From the NCBI RefSeq assembly GCF_900111595.1, contig NZ_FOHN01000025.1, positions 1 to 43,929 on the forward strand: 43,929 bases of DNA, in the 5' to 3' direction. Shown here piece by piece: positions 17,816 through 28,220 of this stretch (position 1 is the first letter of the stretch; each line of letters starts with the position of its first letter). This DNA comes from [Clostridium] polysaccharolyticum. GTDB taxonomy: Bacteria; Bacillota; Clostridia; Lachnospirales; Lachnospiraceae. The notes under the pieces are model-generated. The model had not been told where the DNA came from. It ran no database searches and saw nothing but the letters and a program-made list of their open reading frames with translations. The position numbers and the translations under genes were made by a program.

Positions 17816-20800
17816 ATGCAAAAGATAATTGGAAAGATAAAAACATTGATTCAAGATGTTTCTGGAATTGATGAAGAAGAAATAGAAATTGACTGTAATT
17901 TATTTTCGCTTGGATTAGATTCTCTTATGTTAGTTCAGATTAAGAAAAAAATAGATAAGGAATTTCAAGTGGAAATTCCCATGGCTAGAGTCATGAGTGA
18001 TCTGGACACCATAGAAAAAATCGCTCAGTTTATTGTGGAAAATACTGCCATTAGTGTCGTTTCTGGCAGCAATGAAGATGACGATGTAACAGAACAGCTA
18101 AAGGAAACAGTTGAACTCTGGAAACCTCAGAAGAAAGAAATTTCAGATGAAAAGATAACAGTACAGGAAGGAGAAAAAGAATCTGTATCTAGGATCGTGC
18201 ATTCCGATGGAGTTCAAAGTATTCTGGAAATGCAGATGAAGGTTATGGCCGATTCTTTACAGAACCTTGCTGTGAAACAGTTAGAAGCTTTAGCCGGACA
18301 GCCAGAAGAACCTGTAGAAAAGAATATGGTAAAAAACAGATTTTCAGAAAATGCAACAGCTAAGAAAAAGGAAAATAGAGAGAATACAAACCGCCCATTT
18401 CCACAGGTTAATTTCCGTGCGGTAAAACTGGATCGGGATATTTTTACGCTGGAACAGAAAGCATTTATACAGAAATTCATTAAAAGATACAATGAAAAAA
18501 CCAGAAAAAGCAAAGAGTATGCAAGAAATAACAGAGAACAGTTTTGTGACTGGATTGCATCTTTGAATTTCCGTACGGATTTTAAAGAACTGATATATCC
18601 TATTGTTTCTTCTCATTCCCAAGGTTCAAAATTCTGGGATTTAGATGAGAACCTTTACTTGGATATGGCAATTGGATATGGAGTACACTATTTTGGCCAT
18701 AGGCCACAGTTTATTATTGATGCCATACAGCAGCAGATTGCAAAAGGATATGAAACAGGCCCACAGACAGATCTGGGGGGAGAGGTTTCCAGACTGATTT
18801 GTAAGATTACAGGTGCACAAAGAGCTGCCTTTTCCAATACAGGTTCGGAAGCTGTTATGGCAGCGTTGCGAATTGCAAGAACCGTGAAAAAGAAACCGAA
18901 AATTGTTATGTTTAAAGGGGCGTATCATGGAAATTTTGACTGTGTACTTGCAGAATCCTTAGACGGGGTTACATTTCCAACTTCACCAGGAACCATGTAT
19001 GGCATGGTGGAAGACGTGATGGTCCTTGAATATGCCAAAGAAGAATCTCTGCGGATTATTGAGGAACATGGATTTGAAATAGCAGGAGTTATTGTGGAAC
19101 CAGTCCAGAGCAGGAATCCAGGGTTACAGCCAAAGGAATTCTTAACAAAGTTAAGAGTCTTGACAGAGCGGATTAATGCAGCCCTTATTTTCGATGAAAT
19201 GATTACAGGATTCCGAATCTGTCCAGGTGGATGCCAAGAGTATTTCGGAATTAAAGCAGATATGGCAACTTACGGAAAGATTGCAGGAGGAGGCTTGCCA
19301 ATTGGAATTGTGGCAGGAAAAGCAGAATACTTAGATGCCGTAGACGGTGGTTACTGGAATTATGGTGATAACTCATATCCAGAAAAGGAAATGACATTTT
19401 TTGCAGGAACATTCTGCAAACATCCATTAAGCCTTGCTGCGTCAAAAGCCGTTTTGCAGTTCATAGACAAAGATGGTGGAGCAATACAAAGACAGGTTAA
19501 TGAAATGACGGCACAGTTTGTAATGTCTGTAAATGCTTATTTCAGGGAAGCCAATGTACCTCTTATTGTGAAGTATTTTGGATCAGAATTCCGTTTTGAA
19601 GCATATGGAAAATATGATTTAGCTAAATTACCAGCAGAAATAGAACTGTTTTTTTATCTTTTAATGGAGAAAGGCGTTTATATATGGGAAAAAAGAACAT
19701 GTTTCTTTAGTGCTGCACATACGAAAGAAGATGCATGCTTTTTCCTTCAGGCAATTAAAGAGAGTGTAGAAGAAATGAGAAAGGGAGGTTTTTCCTTTTC
19801 ATCAGAACAAAATATAAGCAGTGAACCTTACAAAAAAAAAACAGGTCTACCTGAACCAATAGAAGAACCTGGTGAAAATATCTGTAAAATTACAAAGGCA
19901 CAGGAGAGATATTTTCTGTTAAGCCAGATGGAGAAAGCAGAAGCAGGAACGCACCTTCCTTCTGCATTTGTGTTAAGTGGTGATTTTGATACTTCCAGAG
20001 TAGAAGAAATTTTTCAGAAAATTGTGGATAGCCAAGAAGCTTTACGTGCCTGCTACTGCTTTAGGAATGATGAAATAGTCTTGAAAATACAAGATAAGTG
20101 CAAAATACAGGTGGAATTTGAAGAAGGCCAAGAAGCTTATGTAAACCAGTATGTAAAAGAATTTATTAGGCCTTTTGATGTGTTTTGTGCACCTTTAATG
20201 CATGTAAAGGTAGTGAAACTGGCAGAAAAAAAATACCTTATGTTATCTGACTTGCATCATAGCATAGCGGATGGTTATTCCTGTACGCTGATTACAAAGC
20301 TGTTTATGGATTTGTATGAAGGAAAGGAACTGGAAACGGTAGGAAGAGCGTGTTCTGAGTATGTGAATTATCAGGAATGGTATAGCTATTCGTCAGAGCA
20401 TGGCAAAGCTATAGAATTCTGGAAAAATGAGCTAGCAGACAAGGATTATGGCGTAGTTTTTCCATTAGATTATGCAAGGACAGAAGGAAACAATACCAGT
20501 GGTGCCTGTATTCACGAAATTATCGGCCATCAGGTTTTAATCGGTTTAAAAAAGCTTGCAAAAGACATGAAATGTACGTTATACCATCTTCTTTATGGGG
20601 CATTTGCTTTGCTGTTATATAAGACTACAAAGAAAGAGGAGTTTGTAGTTGGTACACCTATTATGACAAGAGACGAGGTGTTTGCAGAAACCATTGGCTA
20701 TTACACCAATACGGTAGTAATAAAAAACAGAATAGAAGATAGCTGGCAACTGGAAAAATACATTGAAGCAGCCAAGCTTTACTGTGGCCAGAGCATTGCT

Positions 20801-23800
20801 TACAGCAAAATTGCATTTGCAGATCTGATACCTTTGGTAGAACCCCATAGAAAAGAAAACCGCAATCCTGTTTTTGATACGATGTTTATCTATGAAAATG
20901 CAGAAGAACGTGTGAATCACATGGCAGATATACGCTGTGAAAGTGTACAGATTCCTGTTAGCCAGTCCTTTTTTGATCTGAGTTTTGAAGTGATTGAGGA
21001 ACATAAGCAGTTAACGGTAGGTGTTACTTATAAAACTTCCTTATATAAGAAGGAAACGGCAGAACGTATTGTGAGCTGGTATGTGGAGCTTTTAAAAGAA
21101 ATGATTCATCATCCAGAGAAGACGGTTTCTGGCTATCTGAAAGAATATGAGAAGGATTGGGAAACATTACGGCAAGAGTCGCAAGAATGTGAGAAAAAAC
21201 GCAATTCTGTGGAAATCGTTTTAGAAGGAGAAAAAGAAAATTCCAAGATTGTATGTTTACAAAACATTCAAAGTATAGAAGAAGAATTAAAGAATTACTG
21301 GAAAGATTCGCTGAATCTTTCAGAAGTAGATGTACAAGAAAATTTCTTTGACTTAGGCGGGCGTTCAATTGATGCCATGAAACTGATAGACAGGTTAAGG
21401 CAGCGATATGCCATTACGATAATGGATTTATTTAAATATCCAACTATTGAACAGCTTGCCAAGAAAATAGGTGGAAAGGCAAAAGCAGAGGAGAAGAAAA
21501 ACATTTGTGTGAGTGAAAAGGGAGTTATGCTGGGAAAAAAAGAAAACGGCCAGATGCCAATTGCGATTATAGGGATGGCAGGACGTTTTCCGAAAAGCAG
21601 AAATGTCAACGAATTCTGGGATAATCTTATACAAGGAAAGGAGTGTATTGAACATTTCCAAAAGGAAGAATTATTAGAAGCGGGAATACCAGAAGAGGAA
21701 TTAGAAGATAAAAACTATGTCTATGCCAAAGGAATTCTAGAAGATGCAGAATGGTTTGATGCAACATTTTTTGAGTATTCTCCAAAAGAAGCGGAAAAAA
21801 TGGATCCCCAGATCCGGATATTTCATGAATGTGTGTGGAATGCACTGGAAGATGCAGGTTACACACCTGGTTCTGTGGAGGGGGGAGGAGAAGGTTCACA
21901 GAATATAGGAGTTTTTGCTGGAAGTGCATCGGATTATACATGGATGACTCAGATCTATCAGCCAACATCATGCGGACAGGAACGGATTGAGAGGATTTCT
22001 TTAAATGATAAGGATTATATGACAACCAGAATTTCTTATAAAATGAATCTGACAGGTCCAAGCTATGGTGTACAGACAGCCTGTTCTAGTTCTCTTACGT
22101 CTATTCATCTGGCATGCAGTGCTTTGGAACGTGGAGAGTGTGAAATGGCGTTAGCAGGCGGAGTATCTGTAATGCTGCCGAAAAAAACAGGATATCATTA
22201 TGAAGAAGGCATGATATTTAGCAAAGATGGCCACTGCCGTGTATTTGATGAACAAGCCTCCGGAACTATTTTTAGCGATGGAGCAGGGGTTCTTGTCCTT
22301 AAGCCATTAGAGAAAGCTGTGGAGGATAAAGATACTATATATGCTGTAATTCGAGGAACAGCAGCCAATAATGATGGAAAACGGAAGGCAGGCTATACAG
22401 CACCAAGTATTGAAGGACAGAAACAAGTAATTGAACAGGCACTTGAAAATGCTAATGTAGATCCATCTACTGTAACTTATGTAGAAGCACATGGAACAGG
22501 AACCTTATTAGGGGATCCAATTGAGGTAGAAGGACTGAAAGAAGTATATCCAAGAAAGGAACAGCCATATTGTGCATTAGGTTCTTTAAAATCTAATTTT
22601 GGACATTTAGATGCAGCGGCAGGAGTGGCAGGTGTCATAAAAGCAGCACTGGCATTAAAAAATCATAAAATACCTGCAAGCATTAATTGTGAAACCCCAA
22701 ATCCTAATATGCATTTAGAAGAAAGTCCATTTTACATTCCTAAGCAGACAGTTCTATGGAAAAAACAGATAGGAAAAGATGGATGCGAAATCCCAAGACG
22801 AGCAGGAGTTACTTCTCTAGGATTTGGAGGAACGAATGCTCATATAATATTAGAAGAGTATGAGAAACCATTGGAAAGTGCAGAATATAAGGGAGAAGCA
22901 AAGCTGCAGAAACTGTTTCTTTTTTCTGCAAAAACTAGTGCAGCTTTGGAACGTATGAAAAAACAGTATATAGAGTATCTTGAAACCAATAAGAAGGTGA
23001 ATCTAGAAGACGTTGCATATACTTTGCTAATTGGAAGAAAGGCATTTTCCTACCGCCAGATGGTGTTAGCTTCTACAAGAGAGGAATTATTAGAAGGACT
23101 AAGAGGAGAAAAAAAACATGTACTAGTAAAAGAAGATACCGTAGATAAGGAAAAGTCAAAGGTTGTATTTCTATTTACGGGACAAGGTTCCCAATACGTA
23201 AATATGGCTAGGGAGTTATACGAGAAAGAAAGCCTGTTCCAAAATCATTTAGACAGATGTTTTGCAATTATGAATCAGTCGTTTTTGGATAATAGGGATT
23301 ATAAAAACATAGTATTTCCAGCCAGAGAAAAAGAAAACGAGGCTAGTCAGAAGATACGGGAAACAGGAAATGCTCAGGTAATTTTATTTATGATAGAGTA
23401 TTCTATGGCAATGTTTCTTATGGAGCTGGGAATTAAGCCAGATGCCTTATTAGGCCATAGTCTGGGAGAATATGTGGCTGCCTGCGTTGCTGGCGTGTTC
23501 TCACTGGAACAAGGGTTAAGACTTGTGGCAGAACGTGCAAAGCTTATGCAAGGCATGGAGCGTGGTGGCATGGATGCTTTAACTTTGACGGAAGAAGATG
23601 CCAGAAAGTTAATAAAAGAAAGTCAGCAGCATCTTTGGGTTGCAGCCGTAAATGGAGAACAGAATTGTGTGGTATCAGGAAGCTTTGAGGAATTAGGCCA
23701 ATTTGAAAAGTTTTTAGAACAGAAGTCAATAGACTATAAAAGACTAGAAACTTCTCACGCATTTCATTCTGGAATGATGGAGCCAATGTTAGAGGATTTT

Positions 23801-26800
23801 GCAAAACTATTAAATTCCATATCTATGGAAGCACCAAAGATACCATATATTTCAAACTTAACAGGTACTTGGATTACAGATGAAGTGATTACTCCAGAGT
23901 ACTGGTGTGAACATTTGCGTCATACGGTTCTTTTCTATGAGGGAATAAAAACAGTATTAAGTAAAAAATGCATTTTTGTAGAAGTTGGGCCGGGAAAGGT
24001 GTTAAGCTCCCTTGTAAAACAGTGTCAGCATAATGGACTGCAGAATATTAAATCTGTTCAGAACATGATACGCCATTCAAAGGAAAAAATAGATGATGTG
24101 ACATATCTTGTGGGACAGGTCGGAGGACTATGGTGCAGTGGCGTAACCATTAATTTTGATTTACATTATAAAAATTATCCTTTAAACAAAGTTTCATTGC
24201 CTGGTTATCCATTTCAGGGACAAGAGTTTCCAGCGGCAAGCATTACGATGGAAAAGGAAAGAGAATCCCGTTCGATAGAGGACTGGTTATATCGTCCATG
24301 TTGGAAAATGATGAAACCAGCCACTGGTTCCAAAGAGAGTGTATCTTCAATGCTTGTACTTGCAAAAGATAAAACTTTGTTTGAGCAGTTTTATCAGAAA
24401 CTTACAGAAAACGGTATATCCTTTCAGGCGGTGTTAGTTGATGAAAACTGGGAGACAAGGCTTCAGAATTTATTTGCTGATTCAGTAGAAATGAATCAGG
24501 AAGTTACGATTATCAATGCTGTTCCGTACTCGGAACTTACACAAGAAAGCTGCTTCTGGGAAATTGTAAGACAGGTTCAGATTTTTGGCAGTTCCAAACA
24601 AATACGCTATTACACAGTATCCCAAGAAAGAAGTGGGCAGGAGTACCTGCTAGCAAGTTTGATTAATGGTGTATGTTCGGTGGCAAATAAAGAATACGAA
24701 AACATATCTTGTACACATATACAGATTGCAGGGGAAAGTGGGAAGGAACAGCTTGTGGAGTATGTACTAGAAGAGTGTGCAAGCCTCCAAAGCAGTGCCT
24801 ATATTAAATATTTAAATGGGGTCCGTCTAGAAGCAAGTCATGAACCTTTGCTTATGGAAGAATCAGAGGCAAGTGCATTTCAGAAAGGTGGCAATTACGT
24901 GATTACAGGCGGTCTAGGGGATATAGGAAGATTTCTTGCAGATTACCTGATTGATAAGTATGATGCCAATCTGCTGCTTTTAGGCAGAAATGAACTGCCA
25001 GAAGAAAATCAATGGAAGCGTTATTTAGAAGAACAGCCAGAGGATTCGACAGCACAGAAAATAAAATCTTTGTTTAGATGGAAAGAGAAAGGGACGCAAG
25101 TTACGGTAAAGATTTGTGATATCTGCAATTTAGAAGAAGTAGAAAATGAGGTTCTGGAATTTGAACACAAGCATGGAGAAGTAAACGGTGTATTTCATAC
25201 TGCAGGAATTAGAGGAGAAGGGTTAATCCGTTTTAAAACCAAAGAGAAGTCTATGGAGGTATTAAGGCCGAAAGTGCTGGGGACAAAGGTTTTAGATCAG
25301 GTGTTTGCGAAGAAAAAACTGGATTTTATGCTTTTGTTTTCTTCTTTAGCAACTGTAACAGAGGATGCGGGGCAATCGGATTATGTAGCAGCAAACCGTT
25401 ATTTAGATGCTTATGCAGACTGGGCAGCAAAGAAATATTATGGCAGGAAAACTATATCGGTCCGCTGGGATAACTGGAAGAATATTGGCATGGCACATCG
25501 GGCATGTTTAGAGAAAAACAGCATCAGCAGTTTCTTTCAGGATGGACTTATGCCGGGGCAAGGGATAAGAATTATTGAAAAAGTCCTGAACTGCAGGGAG
25601 CCCCAAGTAATTGTTTCAATTAAGGAACTGACGAAAAAGCTGTGGCAGGGAGAAAGAAAAGACAGACAGGAACTGATAAAAAATATGCTTCAGGGAACTG
25701 TGATTTATGAACGGCCAGAGCTGTCTTCTGAATATGCAGCACCTGTAACAGAAATAGAAAAGCATTTAGCATTAGTCTGGGCAGGAGCATTCTCGTTAAA
25801 AACAGTTGGGATTTATGATGATTTCTTCGAGCTTGGAGGAGATTCTCTGTATGCGATTGGTATTGTAAATGAATTGAAGAAAAGTTATCAGGTGGATATG
25901 ACGGATATATATGATTATCCAACTGTGGCACAGCTAGCATTAAAACTGGAACCTCGTTCCTTTGATTTAAAACAGCAGTTAGCCCGTGTAAGCAAGACGC
26001 TTGCTGCAAGAAAAGATTCTTCTATAAGAGAACGGCAGCTAAAAGAAGAACAGGATAAATATGAAGAGTTGTGTAAAGCTTACGATACTATGAAACTGGA
26101 AAAGAAAAAGAACTGGAAACAAATACTGCTTCTTGGTGGAACAGGGTATCTTGGCATATATCTGTTAAAGGAAATCGTAACTCAGACAGATGCACAGGTT
26201 GTTCTGATTGTAAGGTCACACAAAGACTGTGATGGGCAGACACGTATCTATGAAAAATTTTGTGAATATTTTGGAGAAGAGATATATCAGATTTATCAGG
26301 ACAGATGGCTTGTTTTAGAAGGGGACATAACAGAACAGAATTTTGGACTGGATTATACAGTTTACTGGGAACTGGCTAAAATTACAGAATGTATCGTAAA
26401 TGCCAGTGGAAAAGTGGATCATTACGGAGAATATGAGGCATTTTATGAAGCCAATGTAGAAACAGTGAAACAGATCGTTGCATTTAGCAAGACTGGATGT
26501 AAAAAGGAGATTCACCAGATGTCTACAAAAGGGGTAGGAACAGGAAAAATAGAGGGCAGAGACAGTATTTTGTTTACGGAATTTGATACGGATTTTGGAC
26601 AGGAATTTAATAATTATTACGTCGATACGAAACACGAAGCGGAGCAGATGCTGTTAGGACTTCGAGCTGACGGATTTGATGTAAATGTATACCGTATTGG
26701 AGATATTGTATATGATTCGGAAAATGGACATTTTCAGGAGAATATTGAAAAAAATGCTGTGTATCTGCTTATGCAGTCTATTCTGCAGCTGGATTATCTT

Positions 26801-27289
26801 CCAGATCTGGATTTGGCATTTATTGAATTTTCATATGTGGATTTTATCAGCAAGGCGGTTTTGAAACTGATGCAGCAGGAGGAGTTAAAACAGGAGACCT
26901 ATCATTTACAGAATCCACATCTTCTGACGCTTAGAGATTTGTCATTGGTGTTAAAAGAAGAAGGATTTGGAATTGAATACATAGAGGGCAAAGCATTTAT
27001 CCAGTATCTCGTTGAAAATTATGATGTGGATAAGAAAAAGAATGCTATCCAGAATTTTTTAACTTATTCACATCTTCTAGAAGTACCTATGTATACGGAA
27101 TTTGTGATTGCGACGAAGAAGACCTGCTGTCTGCTTCATAAGTTAGGACTTAACTGGAACCGTCCAGATGTAGAATCTCTCCGGAAAATGATTGAGTATG
27201 GACAGAAGATACATTTCTTTTCAAGGCCATTAGAGAAAGAGGACGAAAACAATAACGTAAAGAGAAGGGGAAAATTTCGTGAAAGATAA
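17816..27289 (+). CDS. Hybrid PKS/NRPS: ACP-AMT-C-PCP-KS-AT-KR-ACP-reductase
   Basis: The protein is 3157 aa, started at ATG 17816 behind GTGGAGGA. Domains in order: ACP with S36 in GLDSL; class III (GSA-type) PLP aminotransferase, about 245-660, with K488 in ATYGKIAGGG; condensation domain, about 689-1120, with HHSIADG (814-820); carrier with S1184 in GGRSIDA; ketosynthase with C1423, H1559 and H1597; acyltransferase with S1882 in GHSLGE and HAFH (1981-1984), predicting malonyl-CoA; ketoreductase with GGLGDIG (2365-2371), Y2523 and N2527; carrier with S2677 in GGDSL; and a terminal thioester reductase with GGTGYLG (2774-2780) and YVDTK (2935-2939). No adenylation, thioesterase, dehydratase or methyltransferase domain is present. 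The ketoreductase lacks the LDD motif of B-type domains. The order ACP-AMT-C after AL-ACP-KS recalls mycosubtilin/iturin synthases. Confidence 0.93.
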   Translation: MQKIIGKIKTLIQDVSGIDEEEIEIDCNLFSLGLDSLMLVQIKKKIDKEFQVEIPMARVMSDLDTIEKIAQFIVENTAISVVSGSNEDDDVTEQLKETVELWKPQKKEISDEKITVQEGEKESVSRIVHSDGVQSILEMQMKVMADSLQNLAVKQLEALAGQPEEPVEKNMVKNRFSENATAKKKENRENTNRPFPQVNFRAVKLDRDIFTLEQKAFIQKFIKRYNEKTRKSKEYARNNREQFCDWIASLNFRTDFKELIYPIVSSHSQGSKFWDLDENLYLDMAIGYGVHYFGHRPQFIIDAIQQQIAKGYETGPQTDLGGEVSRLICKITGAQRAAFSNTGSEAVMAALRIARTVKKKPKIVMFKGAYHGNFDCVLAESLDGVTFPTSPGTMYGMVEDVMVLEYAKEESLRIIEEHGFEIAGVIVEPVQSRNPGLQPKEFLTKLRVLTERINAALIFDEMITGFRICPGGCQEYFGIKADMATYGKIAGGGLPIGIVAGKAEYLDAVDGGYWNYGDNSYPEKEMTFFAGTFCKHPLSLAASKAVLQFIDKDGGAIQRQVNEMTAQFVMSVNAYFREANVPLIVKYFGSEFRFEAYGKYDLAKLPAEIELFFYLLMEKGVYIWEKRTCFFSAAHTKEDACFFLQAIKESVEEMRKGGFSFSSEQNISSEPYKKKTGLPEPIEEPGENICKITKAQERYFLLSQMEKAEAGTHLPSAFVLSGDFDTSRVEEIFQKIVDSQEALRACYCFRNDEIVLKIQDKCKIQVEFEEGQEAYVNQYVKEFIRPFDVFCAPLMHVKVVKLAEKKYLMLSDLHHSIADGYSCTLITKLFMDLYEGKELETVGRACSEYVNYQEWYSYSSEHGKAIEFWKNELADKDYGVVFPLDYARTEGNNTSGACIHEIIGHQVLIGLKKLAKDMKCTLYHLLYGAFALLLYKTTKKEEFVVGTPIMTRDEVFAETIGYYTNTVVIKNRIEDSWQLEKYIEAAKLYCGQSIAYSKIAFADLIPLVEPHRKENRNPVFDTMFIYENAEERVNHMADIRCESVQIPVSQSFFDLSFEVIEEHKQLTVGVTYKTSLYKKETAERIVSWYVELLKEMIHHPEKTVSGYLKEYEKDWETLRQESQECEKKRNSVEIVLEGEKENSKIVCLQNIQSIEEELKNYWKDSLNLSEVDVQENFFDLGGRSIDAMKLIDRLRQRYAITIMDLFKYPTIEQLAKKIGGKAKAEEKKNICVSEKGVMLGKKENGQMPIAIIGMAGRFPKSRNVNEFWDNLIQGKECIEHFQKEELLEAGIPEEELEDKNYVYAKGILEDAEWFDATFFEYSPKEAEKMDPQIRIFHECVWNALEDAGYTPGSVEGGGEGSQNIGVFAGSASDYTWMTQIYQPTSCGQERIERISLNDKDYMTTRISYKMNLTGPSYGVQTACSSSLTSIHLACSALERGECEMALAGGVSVMLPKKTGYHYEEGMIFSKDGHCRVFDEQASGTIFSDGAGVLVLKPLEKAVEDKDTIYAVIRGTAANNDGKRKAGYTAPSIEGQKQVIEQALENANVDPSTVTYVEAHGTGTLLGDPIEVEGLKEVYPRKEQPYCALGSLKSNFGHLDAAAGVAGVIKAALALKNHKIPASINCETPNPNMHLEESPFYIPKQTVLWKKQIGKDGCEIPRRAGVTSLGFGGTNAHIILEEYEKPLESAEYKGEAKLQKLFLFSAKTSAALERMKKQYIEYLETNKKVNLEDVAYTLLIGRKAFSYRQMVLASTREELLEGLRGEKKHVLVKEDTVDKEKSKVVFLFTGQGSQYVNMARELYEKESLFQNHLDRCFAIMNQSFLDNRDYKNIVFPAREKENEASQKIRETGNAQVILFMIEYSMAMFLMELGIKPDALLGHSLGEYVAACVAGVFSLEQGLRLVAERAKLMQGMERGGMDALTLTEEDARKLIKESQQHLWVAAVNGEQNCVVSGSFEELGQFEKFLEQKSIDYKRLETSHAFHSGMMEPMLEDFAKLLNSISMEAPKIPYISNLTGTWITDEVITPEYWCEHLRHTVLFYEGIKTVLSKKCIFVEVGPGKVLSSLVKQCQHNGLQNIKSVQNMIRHSKEKIDDVTYLVGQVGGLWCSGVTINFDLHYKNYPLNKVSLPGYPFQGQEFPAASITMEKERESRSIEDWLYRPCWKMMKPATGSKESVSSMLVLAKDKTLFEQFYQKLTENGISFQAVLVDENWETRLQNLFADSVEMNQEVTIINAVPYSELTQESCFWEIVRQVQIFGSSKQIRYYTVSQERSGQEYLLASLINGVCSVANKEYENISCTHIQIAGESGKEQLVEYVLEECASLQSSAYIKYLNGVRLEASHEPLLMEESEASAFQKGGNYVITGGLGDIGRFLADYLIDKYDANLLLLGRNELPEENQWKRYLEEQPEDSTAQKIKSLFRWKEKGTQVTVKICDICNLEEVENEVLEFEHKHGEVNGVFHTAGIRGEGLIRFKTKEKSMEVLRPKVLGTKVLDQVFAKKKLDFMLLFSSLATVTEDAGQSDYVAANRYLDAYADWAAKKYYGRKTISVRWDNWKNIGMAHRACLEKNSISSFFQDGLMPGQGIRIIEKVLNCREPQVIVSIKELTKKLWQGERKDRQELIKNMLQGTVIYERPELSSEYAAPVTEIEKHLALVWAGAFSLKTVGIYDDFFELGGDSLYAIGIVNELKKSYQVDMTDIYDYPTVAQLALKLEPRSFDLKQQLARVSKTLAARKDSSIRERQLKEEQDKYEELCKAYDTMKLEKKKNWKQILLLGGTGYLGIYLLKEIVTQTDAQVVLIVRSHKDCDGQTRIYEKFCEYFGEEIYQIYQDRWLVLEGDITEQNFGLDYTVYWELAKITECIVNASGKVDHYGEYEAFYEANVETVKQIVAFSKTGCKKEIHQMSTKGVGTGKIEGRDSILFTEFDTDFGQEFNNYYVDTKHEAEQMLLGLRADGFDVNVYRIGDIVYDSENGHFQENIEKNAVYLLMQSILQLDYLPDLDLAFIEFSYVDFISKAVLKLMQQEELKQETYHLQNPHLLTLRDLSLVLKEEGFGIEYIEGKAFIQYLVENYDVDKKKNAIQNFLTYSHLLEVPMYTEFVIATKKTCCLLHKLGLNWNRPDVESLRKMIEYGQKIHFFSRPLEKEDENNNVKRRGKFRER

Positions 27290-28040
27290 ACATGTAATAC
27301 TTTACTTTACTGGAACACATAACAGCTTAATGGCAGCAGACATCATAGGGGAGGCCATAGAAAAGCAGGGTCTGGGAGAGTGCAGGAAACTTGCACTTTC
27401 CCAGTTCAATACAAAAGAAATGCTAGATGCAGAGACTCTTGGCATTGTCTGCCCAGTATATTTCTGGGGACTTCCAAATCTGGTTCGGGAAACGGTAAAA
27501 AAACTGCAAATAAAAACAGGTACATACATATATGGTGTAATTACTATGGGAAGCAGTGCAGGAAATGCATTGCCAGAACTTAAACGGTTACTGGATGGCA
27601 AAGGCAATACACTTTCTTATGGAGCAGCAGTGAAATGCCCAGATAACTACTCCACAGTGATGGGAATGCAGAAAACAGACAAACATGAAAAGATTTTACA
27701 AGAGGCAAAAGAGGCATTAAAGGGCATTGGAGCTGACATCTGCCAGAAAACATCCAATTCCATTCCTAAGTTTCATAAGATGACAGAAATGCTGTTTTCC
27801 TCTTATCGGCGTTCTTTAGCAAAACAAGATAAAAAATTTTATGTAGAGGAGAATTGTAACGGGTGCGGCATCTGCGTGAAAAACTGCCCAGTAGCCAATA
27901 TCCGGATGGAAGATGGAAAGCCAGAATGGCAGCATAACTGTGAATTTTGCGTAGCCTGCATATCCTATTGTCCGAAATTTGCAATAGAGATAAAAAGGAA
28001 AACGAAGGGAAAACCAAGATATCAGAATCCTTTTTCATAA
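27279..28040 (+). CDS. Flavodoxin/ferredoxin fusion (EFR1-type)
   Basis: The 253-aa protein joins a flavodoxin-like half (ILYFTGTHNSL near the N-terminus, with the FMN-phosphate loop pattern) to a ferredoxin half with two cysteine sets, CNGCGICVKNCP and CEFCVACISYCP, for two [4Fe-4S] clusters. Such EFR1-family proteins are electron carriers or reductases of unclear substrate. It starts with GTG at 27279 behind AGAAGGGG and overlaps the end of the giant synthase by 11 bases, so the two are translationally coupled. That suggests a role in the pathway, for example reducing the released product or regenerating a cofactor; this is inference. No terminator is obvious after it. Confidence 0.85.
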   Translation: MKDKHVILYFTGTHNSLMAADIIGEAIEKQGLGECRKLALSQFNTKEMLDAETLGIVCPVYFWGLPNLVRETVKKLQIKTGTYIYGVITMGSSAGNALPELKRLLDGKGNTLSYGAAVKCPDNYSTVMGMQKTDKHEKILQEAKEALKGIGADICQKTSNSIPKFHKMTEMLFSSYRRSLAKQDKKFYVEENCNGCGICVKNCPVANIRMEDGKPEWQHNCEFCVACISYCPKFAIEIKRKTKGKPRYQNPFS

Positions 28041-28084
28041 AAAACGTAAAAGAAATCAAAAAACTTCTTCCATGCTTTATTTAT

Positions 28085-28096
28085 GTGTGTTATAAT
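28085..28096 (+). promoter_or_regulatory. Extended -10 promoter for ppdK
   Basis: TATAAT at 28091-28096 is preceded by TGT (extended -10); the -35 region (about 28068-28073, TTCCAT) is weak. It would give a leader of about 115 bases before the ppdK start, in which I see no named riboswitch. Confidence 0.55.
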
Positions 28097-28220
28097 ACCA
28101 ACAGTGACTAATGTTTAACAAACTTTTTAGGTACATATAGACAATTGGTTGGAAAAACAATTGAATCAGGGAAAGTTTGGGACATTAGCGGTACAATTTA
28201 TTTTAGGAGGAATTTTCACA

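Noticed and set aside
26315-26635. Long antisense frames inside the synthase genes
   Set aside because: They lack ribosome sites and domain-like sequence, and are expected shadows of AT-rich coding DNA.
28149-28220. Longer N-terminus for ppdK
   Set aside because: The first 24 codons are not part of known PPDK N-termini, and ATG 28221 follows a strong TTAGGAGGA.
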